A stretch of DNA of 64,000 nt from QAMX01 sp964515055. GTDB lineage: Bacteria > Bacillota > Clostridia > Oscillospirales > QAMX01. The stretch spans positions 1-64,000 of the forward strand of contig CAZEUG010000008.1 in assembly GCA_964515055.1 (NCBI GenBank), in the 5' to 3' direction. The translations under genes and the position numbers were made by a program. Below, one piece after another: positions 31,999-40,938 of this stretch. The notes under the pieces are model-generated. The model worked only from the letters and a program-made list of their open reading frames with translations. It had not been told where the DNA came from and did no database searches. Every line of letters begins with the position of its first letter. Position 1 is the stretch's first letter.

Positions 31999-34041
31999 TC
32001 AGTGAATCTGTGTTCCTTCCGGAACAGAATCGTCAACAAAAATGACCTTGCAGCCACAGGCGTTATTGGTTGCTGCGAGCAGCATCCCGTGACTGTTGAC
32101 GCCGGTCAACCGCGCAGGCTTCAGGTTGGCGAGAACAATGATCTTCCGGCCAATCAGCTGTTCCGGTGTATACTCGTGCTTGATGCTGGAAACAATGACC
32201 CGCTCGTCCGTTCCGTCAAACAGCGTCAGCTTCAGACAGCTGTGCGATTTCCGGATTTCGGAGCATTTAATGACCTTGCAAACGCGCAGATCGAGCTTCG
32301 CAAAATCGTCCAGCGTGATTTCCGGCTTGATCGGCTCCACCGGATCCGGGTCGCCGTAGACAACGGCCGGAGCTTCCTCCTCCTGCGTGGCCGCTGTTTC
32401 AGCCGCCGTCTCTTCCTCCGTTTTCGGGTAAGAGAAATCCAGCAGCGGCAGATAGCGCGCCGTGTCGATTGCGTACAGGAAGAGATACAGACGCGGCCCC
32501 TTCTCGCGGTTCAGCAGAAGACGGTAGACATTTTTGAAGAACGTCCCCTGCAAGGCTTTCAGCGCTTTTTCGTCCAGCTCGTCACCGTGAACACGCTTCG
32601 GAATGGCATACAGCAGGGAATTCAGACCGTCCAGATCGAAGCCACCGGCTGCGATGGTTTCATGCAGCAGGCGAATTTCCTCTTTCTCGGAATCGGAAAG
32701 CGTCTCGTAAACGGCCCAGTTGCGGTGCTCACAGAGACGGTTGGCGTTCTCCGGCGCGCACTGCTCCAGCCAGAACTGTGCGCGGTCAAGTCGCCCGGCA
32801 AACTGCTCATGACGATAGGGCGTACCGATTTTTGCGAATACCGTTTCCAGCACCGGAATGTTGAAATCCACAATGGAACCCAGCTGCACCAGCAGGCTCA
32901 TCGGAACCTGCTCGGGGTGACGCCCTTCGATGATGCAGTTTTCCATAATGGCGGCGCTGCGCTCATCGGATTTCCCGGCGAGATAGTCGGCGTACATCCG
33001 GTCAAATTCAAAATACTGGCGCAGAATTCCGTCATCAAAGCAGAAATCAAACGCCTTGGTCGGCTCGGTTTTGGAATAGAGCCACAGAATAATTTCAGGC
33101 TCATAGAGCTTCAGAAGCGTGCCGGGCGTCAGATTCAGCCCGGAGGAGCTGGACATTTTCCCGGTCATGCCGCGGATGCCGATGAATTCGTAGCCCTGGA
33201 ACAGCGGCGCTTCATAGCCGAAAACACGGCTGGAAATCAGACGTGCATTGGAGTATGAGCCGCTCGGAGCCGCGTGATCCTTTCCGCCCGGTTCAAAATC
33301 CACGCCTTCATAGCGCCAGCGCATTGGCCAGTCGACCTTCCAGCCGAGCTTGCAGTCGAAGTTCGTCAGGAAATTGAAATGACCGGAATGGCCGCACCGG
33401 CAGGTATAATCCGCTTCCGTACAGTCATCGGAGAGATGCGTGATGGTTGTGAAGTCCGTATGGCACTCCGGGCAGAAAATCGATACCGGATAATAGGCAG
33501 CTTTGTCAACATCGTGCTCTGCGGCCAGCTCCTCCGGAGACTTGCCGGGATCCTTCGTTTTGAAGGAATCGAGAATTTCGAAAATCTCGCCGCGCTTTTT
33601 CAACGCTTCAATGATATCGGGGGTGTATTTCCCGGAACGATACATTTCCGCCTGATAACGGTAGTCCATCTCGATGCCGAATTTTTTCATTTCGGTCATG
33701 AACTCTTCTTCAAAGTGCTTGGCGTAGTTTTCGTGGCAGCCCCAGGGGTCAGGAATGTCGACATACGGACATCCGATGTAGCGGTCATAGGTGTCGCCGA
33801 CGACCGCCTGAACGTTGGAAGGGATTTTCCGGCAGCGGTCAAACTCATCCCACGAGAAAAGCAGACGAACGTTCTTTCCGCGCTTTTTCAGCGCTTTTGC
33901 AACGAATAACGGGGTGGCAATATCGCGGAAATTGCCGATATGAATGGAACCGGACGGGCTGATACCCGCTGCGCAGACGTACTCCTTTTTGTCGGGGGCG
34001 CGATCGATGATTCGCTGCGCGATTTCTTCAGACCAGTGCAT
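31999..34041 (-). CDS. lysK: Class I lysine--tRNA ligase fused to a tRNA-binding domain
   Basis: 680 residues. Residues 1-about 530 are a class I (archaeal-type) LysRS: ISPSGSIHIGN with HIGH at 34-37, KMSSS at 295-299, zinc-type cysteines CPEC (190-193) and CRCG (214-217). Residues about 573-680 are an OB-fold tRNA-binding domain of the Trbp111/MetG C-terminal type (FAKLDLRVCKV, SSIKHEYTPEQLIGRKIIVLANL). An acidic linker (TEEETAAETAATQEEEA) joins them. ATG 34041 was chosen for its GAGG 6 nt upstream over ATG 34053. Monocistronic with its own promoter and terminator. Confidence 0.93.
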   Translation of the reverse strand: MHWSEEIAQRIIDRAPDKKEYVCAAGISPSGSIHIGNFRDIATPLFVAKALKKRGKNVRLLFSWDEFDRCRKIPSNVQAVVGDTYDRYIGCPYVDIPDPWGCHENYAKHFEEEFMTEMKKFGIEMDYRYQAEMYRSGKYTPDIIEALKKRGEIFEILDSFKTKDPGKSPEELAAEHDVDKAAYYPVSIFCPECHTDFTTITHLSDDCTEADYTCRCGHSGHFNFLTNFDCKLGWKVDWPMRWRYEGVDFEPGGKDHAAPSGSYSNARLISSRVFGYEAPLFQGYEFIGIRGMTGKMSSSSGLNLTPGTLLKLYEPEIILWLYSKTEPTKAFDFCFDDGILRQYFEFDRMYADYLAGKSDERSAAIMENCIIEGRHPEQVPMSLLVQLGSIVDFNIPVLETVFAKIGTPYRHEQFAGRLDRAQFWLEQCAPENANRLCEHRNWAVYETLSDSEKEEIRLLHETIAAGGFDLDGLNSLLYAIPKRVHGDELDEKALKALQGTFFKNVYRLLLNREKGPRLYLFLYAIDTARYLPLLDFSYPKTEEETAAETAATQEEEAPAVVYGDPDPVEPIKPEITLDDFAKLDLRVCKVIKCSEIRKSHSCLKLTLFDGTDERVIVSSIKHEYTPEQLIGRKIIVLANLKPARLTGVNSHGMLLAATNNACGCKVIFVDDSVPEGTQIH

Positions 34042-34161
34042 AGCAAACCTCATTTCAAAGTGTTTCCATCGTATGATTGCAATCGAAGGATTTCGATGGG
34101 TTCAGTAAGCTCCTGCAAGCGGCAATCGGGAAAGCCGCAGGAAAAAAACTTTTTGCATATT

Positions 34162-34190
34162 ATTGTACCATGAAACAGCTTCCTTGTCAA
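34162..34190 (-). promoter_or_regulatory. Sigma-A promoter of lysK
   Basis: Reverse strand: TTGACA (34190-34185), 17-bp spacer, TACAAT (34167-34162). The leader of about 110 nt can fold CCTGC...GCAGG and CCATCG...CGATGG hairpins. Confidence 0.88.
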
Positions 34191-34209
34191 TTGATCGGAC
34201 AAAAGAAGC

Positions 34210-35130
34210 TCACTGTCCGGCACACGAATCCAGATAGGCACAGGCGGAAACGGCTGCAATCGTCCCATCAGCTACCGCAGTGGTCAGCTGCCGAACGGTT
34301 TTCGCCCGACAGTCTCCGGCGGCAAACAGACCGGGGACAGAGGTAGCCAACGCATCGTCTGTCAGCAGATACCCCGCCGCATCCGTTCGGGCGAGGTCGG
34401 AAAAGGGCGCATTCTGCGGCTCCTGCCCAATCGCGACAAACAGCCCGCTCACGTCCAGACGGGTTTCCGCACCGGTTTCCGTGTCGGTGAGCAGCAGACC
34501 GGTCAGCGCGGACGCACCGTACAGCGCCTGAATGGCAGCAGGCGTGTGAAAAATCACGTTGCTCCGTGCCCGAAGCTGCTCGACCAGACATACCTCTGCA
34601 CGGAACGCGGAGCGTCGGTGAATCAGGTGCACCGTCTGCGCCGTGGAAGATAGCAGCAGGGCATCCTGCAACGCTGCACTGCCGCCGCCGACGACTGCAA
34701 CAGGCAGCCCGGCATAAAATGCGCCGTCGCAGACCGCACAGAAGGAAATCCCGGCACCGGTCAGTGCGTCCTCACCGGGCAGCCCCAGCCTGCGGTGCTG
34801 CGTTCCGGTTGCCAGAATCACGGAACGCCCCGCCACGGAACCGCCGTCCTCCAACGTCAGCACAAAGTGCGACGCCTGTACGCAAATTCCGGTGACCTGA
34901 CCGAAATCCGTTTCCGCACCGAGAGACAGTGCCTGCGATAAAAGCCGGTCGGCCAGCTCACTGCCGCTGATCTGGGAAAAGCCCGGATAGTTTTCCACAC
35001 GCGGCGAAAGCGTAATCTGCCCGCCGTAGCTGCCGCCCTCCAGGAGCAGCACCCGTTTTCCGGCGCGGCAGCCGTAAATAGCGGCCGTCAGCCCGGCAGG
35101 CCCCGCACCGACGATGATGATGTCAAACAA
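34210..35130 (-). CDS. trxB: Thioredoxin reductase-like flavoprotein
   Basis: 306 residues. FAD-binding GAGPAG (8-13), NAD(P)-type loop VGGGSAA, redox pair C131-A-V-C134 (CAVC; CATC is usual), and the C-terminal FAD motif GLFAAGDC. Passes electrons from NAD(P)H to thioredoxin/glutaredoxin-like disulfides. TTG start with GGAGGGAT upstream. It lies 17 nt after nrdD, whose C-terminus carries a glutaredoxin-like domain, so that domain is its likely partner. Confidence 0.92.
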   Translation of the reverse strand: MFDIIIVGAGPAGLTAAIYGCRAGKRVLLLEGGSYGGQITLSPRVENYPGFSQISGSELADRLLSQALSLGAETDFGQVTGICVQASHFVLTLEDGGSVAGRSVILATGTQHRRLGLPGEDALTGAGISFCAVCDGAFYAGLPVAVVGGGSAALQDALLLSSTAQTVHLIHRRSAFRAEVCLVEQLRARSNVIFHTPAAIQALYGASALTGLLLTDTETGAETRLDVSGLFVAIGQEPQNAPFSDLARTDAAGYLLTDDALATSVPGLFAAGDCRAKTVRQLTTAVADGTIAAVSACAYLDSCAGQ

Positions 35131-35147
35131 GCCGATCCCTCCAACAG

Positions 35148-37532
35148 TCAGATGCGCGACCGCAAAAATTCTTTGATACCGGCAATCCCGGCATAGCGGA
35201 CGACCTGATCCGCAGACGTCAGAATCAGCGTCGGCGCCTGACGGATTTCATATTGCCGCGCCAGCTCAATATTCTCTTCCGCGTCCAGCTGCGTGAAGGC
35301 CACACCGGCATTCGTCAGCAGCACATGGGCGACCTTGCAGTTCGGACAGGTTTTCGAGGTGAAGAGCAGACAGGTGTCTGCGACGGGAGCCGACGTCGGT
35401 TTGGCGGCCGGTGCCGGAGCGGGAGCCGCCGATGCGTCGGCAGCCGCATCCGTGGGCAGCTGCGAGCTGGCCACGTCATAGACCACGCGATCCTTAAACT
35501 CCTGCGCCTTGCCGTCATTCCAGTTCTGCACCGGCCGGTAGTAGCCGGTAATCCGGCTGTAGACCTCGGTCTTTTCGCCGCAGTGCGGACAGGTGTAGAC
35601 CTCTCCGGCGAGATATCCATCGTTTTTGCAGACGGAATAGGTGGGGGAAAGCGTGTAATAGGGCAGCCGGTAATGCTCGGCAATTTTCCGGACAAGCGAT
35701 GCCGCTGATTTCCAGTCCGGCAGCTTTTCGCCCAAAAATGCGTGAAAGACCGTGCCGGAGGTGTACAGCGTCTGCAGCTCGTCCTGAATGTCCAGCGCTT
35801 CGAAAATATCGGCGGTGCAGCCGACCGGCAGATGCGAGCTGTTCGTGTAGTACGGTGTGCCGGACTGCGAAGCCGTGATGATGTCGGGGAACATTTCCCG
35901 GTCGTGCTTGGCGAACCGATAAGTGGTCGATTCGGCGGGTGTCGCTTCCAGATTGTAGAGATCGCCGTACTGCTCCTGATAGTCGGAAAGGCGCTCCCGC
36001 ATATGATTCAACACCTTTTTGGTGAATGCCTGCGTCTCCGGATGTGTCAGATCCGCCCGCAGCCAGGATGCATTCAGACCCGCTTCGTTCATGCCGATCA
36101 GGCCGATGGTGGAAAAGTGATTGTCAAAGGAACCGAGATACCGTCGGGTGTAGGGGTACAGCCCTTCGTTCAATAACCGGGTGATGACGGTTCGCTTTAC
36201 CTTCAGAGAGCGCGCTGCAATGTCCATCAGCCGATCCAGCCGCCGGAAGAAGCTGTCCTCACTGTCGGACAGATAGGCAATGCGCGGCATATTGATGGTC
36301 ACAACGCCGATAGAGCCGGTGCTTTCGCCACTGCCGAAGAAGCCACCGGATTTCCGGCGAAGCTCTCTCAAATCCAGTCGCAACCGACAGCACATACTGC
36401 GGATATCGCTGGGCTCGATGTCACTGTTGATGTAGTTCGAAAAGTACGGCGTCCCGTATTTGGCGGTCATTTCAAACAGGAGCCGGTTGTTTTCCGTCTC
36501 TGACCAGTCGAAATCCTTGGTGATGGAATAGGTCGGAATCGGATACTGGAATCCGCGGCCGTTGGCGTCGCCCTCGATCATGACCTCGATGAACGCCCGG
36601 TTGATCATGTCCATTTCGTGCTTACAGTCTTTGTATTTGAAATCCATTTCCTTCCCGCCGACAATGGCATACTGCTCGGCGAGATCGGCCGGAACCGTCC
36701 AGTCCAGCGTGATATTGGAGAAGGGCGCCTGCGTTCCCCAACGGCTCGGCGTGTTGACGCCGAAAATGAAGGATTCAATGCACTGCCGCACGGCGCGGTA
36801 GGAGAGGTGATCGACCTTGACAAAGGGCGCCAGATAAGTATCAAAGGAAGAAAAGGCCTGTGCGCCTGCCCATTCGTTCTGCATGATACCGAGAAAATTC
36901 ACCATCTGGCTGCACAGCGTGGACAGATGGCTGGCTGGTGCGGACGTGATTTTGCCCGGAATGCCGCCCAGACCTTCCTGAATCAGCTGACGCAGCGACC
37001 AGCCGGCGCAGTAGCCGGTCAGCATGGAGAGATCGTGCAGATGAATATCGCCGCTGCGGTGCGCGTTGGCGATTTCTTCATCGTAGATTTCCGAAAGCCA
37101 GTAGTTGGCGGTGATGGCACCGGAGTTGCTGAGAATCAGCCCGCCGACAGAATAGGTCACCGTGGAATTCTCCTTGACGCGCCAGTCTGTCGCCTTGACG
37201 TAGCTGTCCACCAGCTCCTTGTAGTCCAGAATCGTAGAACGCATATTGCGGATTTTCTCGCGCTGCTTCCGGTAGAGGATAAACGCCTTGGCCACATCAG
37301 AATAGCCGGCCTGCACCAGCACATTCTCCACGCTGTCCTGAATGTCCTCCACTGCGATGAGGCCATTCCGGATTTTCGGCTCAAAGTCCGCCGTGACCTT
37401 GAGCGTCAGCAAATCGATCACGCCCGGATGCGACTGCTTGCTCTGCGCATCAAAGGCTTTTTCAATGACGGCTCTGATTTTTGAGATATCGAACTCGACA
37501 ATTTTGCCGTCCCGCTTTGTCACCTGATACAT
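35148..37532 (-). CDS. nrdD: Anaerobic ribonucleotide reductase with C-terminal glutaredoxin-like domain
   Basis: 794 residues. ATP-cone (about 1-90, MYQVTKRDGKIVEFD), the class III catalytic barrel, the zinc cysteines CPHCGEKTEVYSRITGYY and the glycyl-radical region QNWNDGKAQEFKDR. After an Ala/Pro-rich linker (about 694-718) comes a thioredoxin-fold tail (719-794) with CPNC at 729-732 and a cis-Pro APT. Reduces ribonucleotides to deoxyribonucleotides without oxygen, activated by NrdG. The tail probably shuttles electrons from TrxB. ATG 37532 has GGAGGAG upstream. Confidence 0.95.
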   Translation of the reverse strand: MYQVTKRDGKIVEFDISKIRAVIEKAFDAQSKQSHPGVIDLLTLKVTADFEPKIRNGLIAVEDIQDSVENVLVQAGYSDVAKAFILYRKQREKIRNMRSTILDYKELVDSYVKATDWRVKENSTVTYSVGGLILSNSGAITANYWLSEIYDEEIANAHRSGDIHLHDLSMLTGYCAGWSLRQLIQEGLGGIPGKITSAPASHLSTLCSQMVNFLGIMQNEWAGAQAFSSFDTYLAPFVKVDHLSYRAVRQCIESFIFGVNTPSRWGTQAPFSNITLDWTVPADLAEQYAIVGGKEMDFKYKDCKHEMDMINRAFIEVMIEGDANGRGFQYPIPTYSITKDFDWSETENNRLLFEMTAKYGTPYFSNYINSDIEPSDIRSMCCRLRLDLRELRRKSGGFFGSGESTGSIGVVTINMPRIAYLSDSEDSFFRRLDRLMDIAARSLKVKRTVITRLLNEGLYPYTRRYLGSFDNHFSTIGLIGMNEAGLNASWLRADLTHPETQAFTKKVLNHMRERLSDYQEQYGDLYNLEATPAESTTYRFAKHDREMFPDIITASQSGTPYYTNSSHLPVGCTADIFEALDIQDELQTLYTSGTVFHAFLGEKLPDWKSAASLVRKIAEHYRLPYYTLSPTYSVCKNDGYLAGEVYTCPHCGEKTEVYSRITGYYRPVQNWNDGKAQEFKDRVVYDVASSQLPTDAAADASAAPAPAPAAKPTSAPVADTCLLFTSKTCPNCKVAHVLLTNAGVAFTQLDAEENIELARQYEIRQAPTLILTSADQVVRYAGIAGIKEFLRSRI

Positions 37533-37554
37533 ATCCTGCTCTCCTCCAAAAATG

Positions 37555-38250
37555 TTATTCCACTCCGCGCAGAGCCGCAGACGGACAGCAAATGTGCGCC
37601 GCGCCGAGCATGGCGTGCAGCACATCCGGCGAATGCGGATGCAGACCGGCGGTCAGTACATCGCCGGAATCAACAAAACTCTGTAAAAAATAGCGTTCCG
37701 CGCCGGAAATCCAACGGGCGATGGCTGCGATGTCATCGACCGTATGCAACTCCCGAACGACGGTGGTTCGAAATTCATAGCGCCCGGAAAGCGTGCGCAG
37801 AAACGCGACACTTTCCAGAATCGGTGACAGGTCGAACGTGGAACGCCCGATGGTTTCCGCATATCGTTCGGGCGCATTCTTGATGTCCATGGCGACCTGG
37901 TCGACAAGCCCTGCGCGTACCACATCCTTCAGCCGATCGGGCAGACTGCCGTTGGTGTCCAGCTTGACGGCAAAACCGAGCGAACGGATGCGCTCCAAAA
38001 ACGACGCCAGATCGGCCTGCAGGAGCGGCTCACCGCCGGAAATGCAGACGCCGTCCAACAGCCCGCGCCGCTTTTGCAGAAACGACAGCACATCGTCTTC
38101 CGCAATCGGCGCGGAATCCGCACCGGGATGGACGAGCGAGGCGTTCTGACAGAACGGACAGGCAAAGTTGCAGCCCTCCGTAAAAATGGTGCAGGCGACC
38201 TTGCCGGGATAGTCCAGCAGGGTGCATTTTTGTAGCCCGCGAATGATCAT
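37555..38250 (-). CDS. nrdG: Anaerobic ribonucleotide reductase activating protein (radical SAM)
   Basis: 231 residues. The 4Fe-4S radical-SAM cluster motif is C27xxxC31xxC34 (CNFACPFC), followed by ISGGEPLLQ. It creates the glycyl radical on NrdD. The protein is longer than E. coli NrdG (154) and resembles the clostridial 'anaerobic RNR activating protein' type. ATG 38250 is preceded by AGGAGGGC at 7 nt. nrdD starts 22 nt downstream. Promoter at 38322 and tandem NrdR boxes upstream. Confidence 0.93.
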   Translation of the reverse strand: MIIRGLQKCTLLDYPGKVACTIFTEGCNFACPFCQNASLVHPGADSAPIAEDDVLSFLQKRRGLLDGVCISGGEPLLQADLASFLERIRSLGFAVKLDTNGSLPDRLKDVVRAGLVDQVAMDIKNAPERYAETIGRSTFDLSPILESVAFLRTLSGRYEFRTTVVRELHTVDDIAAIARWISGAERYFLQSFVDSGDVLTAGLHPHSPDVLHAMLGAAHICCPSAALRGVE

Positions 38251-38321
38251 CCTCCGCCCTCCTGTCGCGAACGTGTCGGGCTCCGCCGGCATCCAACCGG
38301 ACGCAAAGGCGGAACAGCCTT

Positions 38322-38351
38322 ATTGTATCATACGCGGGATTCGTTTGTCAA
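38322..38351 (-). promoter_or_regulatory. Sigma-A promoter of nrdG-nrdD-trxB
   Basis: Reverse strand: TTGACA (38351-38346), 18-bp spacer, TACAAT (38327-38322). Confidence 0.85.
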
Positions 38352-38372
38352 GCGCTCTATACCGGTCCTGTG

Positions 38373-38416
38373 ACAATATCTTGTGGATTTTTGTGAATGA
38401 ATCTACTATATCTTGG
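38373..38416. promoter_or_regulatory. Tandem NrdR boxes
   Basis: ACAATATCTTGT (38373-38384) and ACTATATCTTGG (38405-38416), starting 32 bp apart. The NrdR consensus is close to ACACTATATATTGT/ACAATATATTGT, and NrdR boxes occur as pairs about 31-32 bp apart. They lie just upstream of the nrdG -35, so dATP-sensing NrdR repression is expected. Confidence 0.72.
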
Positions 38417-38493
38417 ATTCGTTAGGCGGCCAACAGATTGGCTGACCGACCGGTGGAAGCGAACGAAACACCGAATGATTCACAGAAATGGCC

Positions 38494-38523
38494 TTGACAC
38501 GCACAGGGGACAACGTATATAAT
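38494..38523 (+). promoter_or_regulatory. Sigma-A promoter of the deoxyinosine glycosylase gene
   Basis: TTGACA at 38494-38499, 18-bp spacer, TATAAT at 38518-38523. Confidence 0.85.
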
Positions 38524-38564
38524 TTCATCAGTGGATCCCAGATTCCGGAAAGGAGAGAGCGACC

Positions 38565-39056
38565 ATGCAGCACGAGCATTCCATCACGCCGGTTTTTGAC
38601 GCGGCTTCCAGAATTCTGATTCTGGGGAGCTTTCCATCGGTTCGTTCACGGGCGACCTCGTTTTACTATGCGCATCCGCAAAACCGCTTCTGGCGCGTTT
38701 TGTCAACGCTGTATGACGAACCGGTGCCGGAATCAGTCGGGGAGAAGTGTGATTTTCTGCATCGACACCACCTGGCACTCTGGGACGTCATCCGGAGCTG
38801 TACCATCGAAGGCTCTGACGATGCGAGTATCCGGAATGTCACCCCGAACGACCTGACACCGATTTTGCAGACGGCAGACCTCCGACTGCTGATCACCAAC
38901 GGAAGGACGGCCGGCAAACTGTACGACCGGCTGCTTTTGCCAAAGACACAGCGACCGGCTGTCTGTCTGCCGTCCACCAGCCCGGCGAATGCAGCCTGCT
39001 CTTTTGAACGCCTGATCGAGGCCTGGGCGATCATCCGTCAGGCAGATCTTCCTTGA
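38565..39056 (+). CDS. DNA-deoxyinosine glycosylase (UDG superfamily)
   Basis: 163 residues. GSFPSVRSRATSFYYAHPQNRFW is the signature of the family 6 (Hdg-type) uracil-DNA glycosylase superfamily, and LPSTSPANA is the second conserved block. Excises hypoxanthine, formed by adenine deamination, as the first step of base-excision repair. GGAAAGGAGAG is the SD. Divergent from the nrd operon; its region shares the intergenic space with the NrdR boxes. Confidence 0.88.
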   Translation: MQHEHSITPVFDAASRILILGSFPSVRSRATSFYYAHPQNRFWRVLSTLYDEPVPESVGEKCDFLHRHHLALWDVIRSCTIEGSDDASIRNVTPNDLTPILQTADLRLLITNGRTAGKLYDRLLLPKTQRPAVCLPSTSPANAACSFERLIEAWAIIRQADLP

Positions 39057-39081
39057 AATACAGAACGGAATGTGCTATAAT
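39053..39081 (+). promoter_or_regulatory. Sigma-A promoter of the LTA-synthase-like gene
   Basis: TTGAAA at 39053-39058 (overlapping the previous stop), 17-bp spacer, extended -10 TGC, TATAAT at 39076-39081. Confidence 0.82.
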
Positions 39082-39121
39082 ACAAAAAATCAGGATATGA
39101 AGGGACAATGAGGCGAAACAC

Positions 39122-40930
39122 ATGAAACAATGGCAGACGCGGTTGAAGCATATGTTCAGCAGAGCGGGGCGCACAGAAGCTGCGGAGATGCATCGAAAAC
39201 GCAATGGCATCCTGATGCTGGCCTTTCCGATTTTGCTGGTTCTGCTCGTCGAGATGAATCAGCTGCAAAGCGTGACACAGCTGGGACAGTTTCTGACCGG
39301 GCATTTCGGCGTGTTTCTGTTTGATGTCTGCCTGGTCAGTGCGCTGTTTCTGGCGCTTCTGGTGCTGGTGCAAACGGCGTGGATTGCCGCGGCCGGAATC
39401 GGAACGATCTTCTTCCTGCTGTCCTGTGTGGAATTTTTCAAATTTGACGTCAGCGGCAGCCATTTTCAGCCGCAGGATCTGCTCCTGACCGGCGATCTGG
39501 CCAATGTGTCCGGCATGGCGCAGCTGCGCATGACGGCAGTTCTGGCGATCGACATTCTGGTGTTTACGGCCTGTCTTCTGATTCTCTTTCTGTCCGGCGC
39601 ACGGCTTCGACTGCACTGGCCGCCCCGCGTGGGCGTGGCAGTCGGCTGCCTGGCCGCCGTCCTGATTACCGTGGTGACACCGGCCTCAGACGCGGTCTTC
39701 CGCCTGTTCGGCGTCGATCACCGCCCATCCATCAATACCTTTGAGGCGAATGCCAAATTCCGCTCGGATAACCTCATCGCCTTCTGGTGCAGCGAACTGA
39801 AACAGCTCGCCGCATCCCATCTGGATCCCCCGGAGCCGTATGACGAAGCTGCCGTTCTCTCTCTGTTGGCGGAGACGCCGGAAACCACACAGCCGTCTGA
39901 CCGCCCGAACGTACTGATTGTCATGAGCGAATCCTATGCCGACTTTCGTGCCGTGGATCCGACAGCCGCCGACGATCGCGACTATGCGGCGTTTGACGCC
40001 TTTTGCGCCGACGGCCTTTCCGGCTATGCCGTGGTGCCGACCTTTGGCGGATACACCGGACGGAGCGAATTTGAACTCCTGACCGGCCTGCCGGTGGCGT
40101 CCCTTGCCGATCCCATCATTCCGCATGACGCCGTCACCCGGAAAACGGTCGAGGGCATTCCGGAGCTTTTCCGAAACCGCGGCTATCAGACCATTTACCT
40201 CCACCCGTATCACAGCAACTTCTACGACCGGGAGAGCGTCTACCCCAAATTCGGACTCGATACGTTCCTGTTTGAAGACGATCTGGCCATCGGCAACCGC
40301 ACCTTCCACCATCGCCCGGAGGATGCATTCTGCCTGGAAAAAACGATTGACCTCCTCCAACAGACAGAGGAACCGGTCTTTCTCTTCCTGACCACCATGC
40401 AGAACCACCAGCCGTATTATTATGAAGCGGAGCAGGGGGTCGATGAGCTCACTTACTATTTGCAGGGCATTGCTCACACGGATGAAGCACTCGCTGCATT
40501 CCGCCAGTCGCTGGACACACTCGACGAGGATACCATCGTCCTCTTCATCGGCGACCATTTCCCGTTCTTTGGCCTGCCTGACAATTTCTACGACCGAACC
40601 GGTGTCGATGAAACGAACTGCGCCGCCTATTTCCGGCAACATTATTTCATCTATGCCAACTACGCGCTGGATGCGGAAACAGCCGCATGGAACGAAGTCT
40701 CGCTCTTTTACCTGCCCCACCTGCTGACCTCTCTCGCTCTGGGAGAGGACACACCGACCATCAGCCGGGCGATGCTGTCCTATGCCCGGCAGCAGCCGGT
40801 CTACACAACGGCCGACCCGGAGACGGACGTCTCCGATGATTCTTTCCTGGACACCCTGGCGTATGACCGGCTGATCGGTCAGGCCTGGTCGGCAGAACGC
40901 GAACTGATGATACACTCGAATTCAAAATAA
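39122..40930 (+). CDS. LTA synthase family (sulfatase-fold) membrane enzyme
   Basis: 602 residues: about five N-terminal membrane segments (30-185), then an extracellular sulfatase-fold domain. Metal ligand E270 in MSESYAD, nucleophile T312 in FGGYTGRSEFELLTG, and GDHFP with D478/H479. Transfers glycerol-phosphate from phosphatidylglycerol to a lipid or sugar acceptor; whether it builds true lipoteichoic acid is not shown. AGGCGAAA-like weak SD before the ATG. The MATE gene follows after 8 nt. Confidence 0.9.
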   Translation: MKQWQTRLKHMFSRAGRTEAAEMHRKRNGILMLAFPILLVLLVEMNQLQSVTQLGQFLTGHFGVFLFDVCLVSALFLALLVLVQTAWIAAAGIGTIFFLLSCVEFFKFDVSGSHFQPQDLLLTGDLANVSGMAQLRMTAVLAIDILVFTACLLILFLSGARLRLHWPPRVGVAVGCLAAVLITVVTPASDAVFRLFGVDHRPSINTFEANAKFRSDNLIAFWCSELKQLAASHLDPPEPYDEAAVLSLLAETPETTQPSDRPNVLIVMSESYADFRAVDPTAADDRDYAAFDAFCADGLSGYAVVPTFGGYTGRSEFELLTGLPVASLADPIIPHDAVTRKTVEGIPELFRNRGYQTIYLHPYHSNFYDRESVYPKFGLDTFLFEDDLAIGNRTFHHRPEDAFCLEKTIDLLQQTEEPVFLFLTTMQNHQPYYYEAEQGVDELTYYLQGIAHTDEALAAFRQSLDTLDEDTIVLFIGDHFPFFGLPDNFYDRTGVDETNCAAYFRQHYFIYANYALDAETAAWNEVSLFYLPHLLTSLALGEDTPTISRAMLSYARQQPVYTTADPETDVSDDSFLDTLAYDRLIGQAWSAERELMIHSNSK

Positions 40931-40938
40931 GAAAGCAG

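Noticed and set aside
34042..34160. T-box leader before lysK
   Set aside because: No antiterminator T-box sequence or terminator in the leader.
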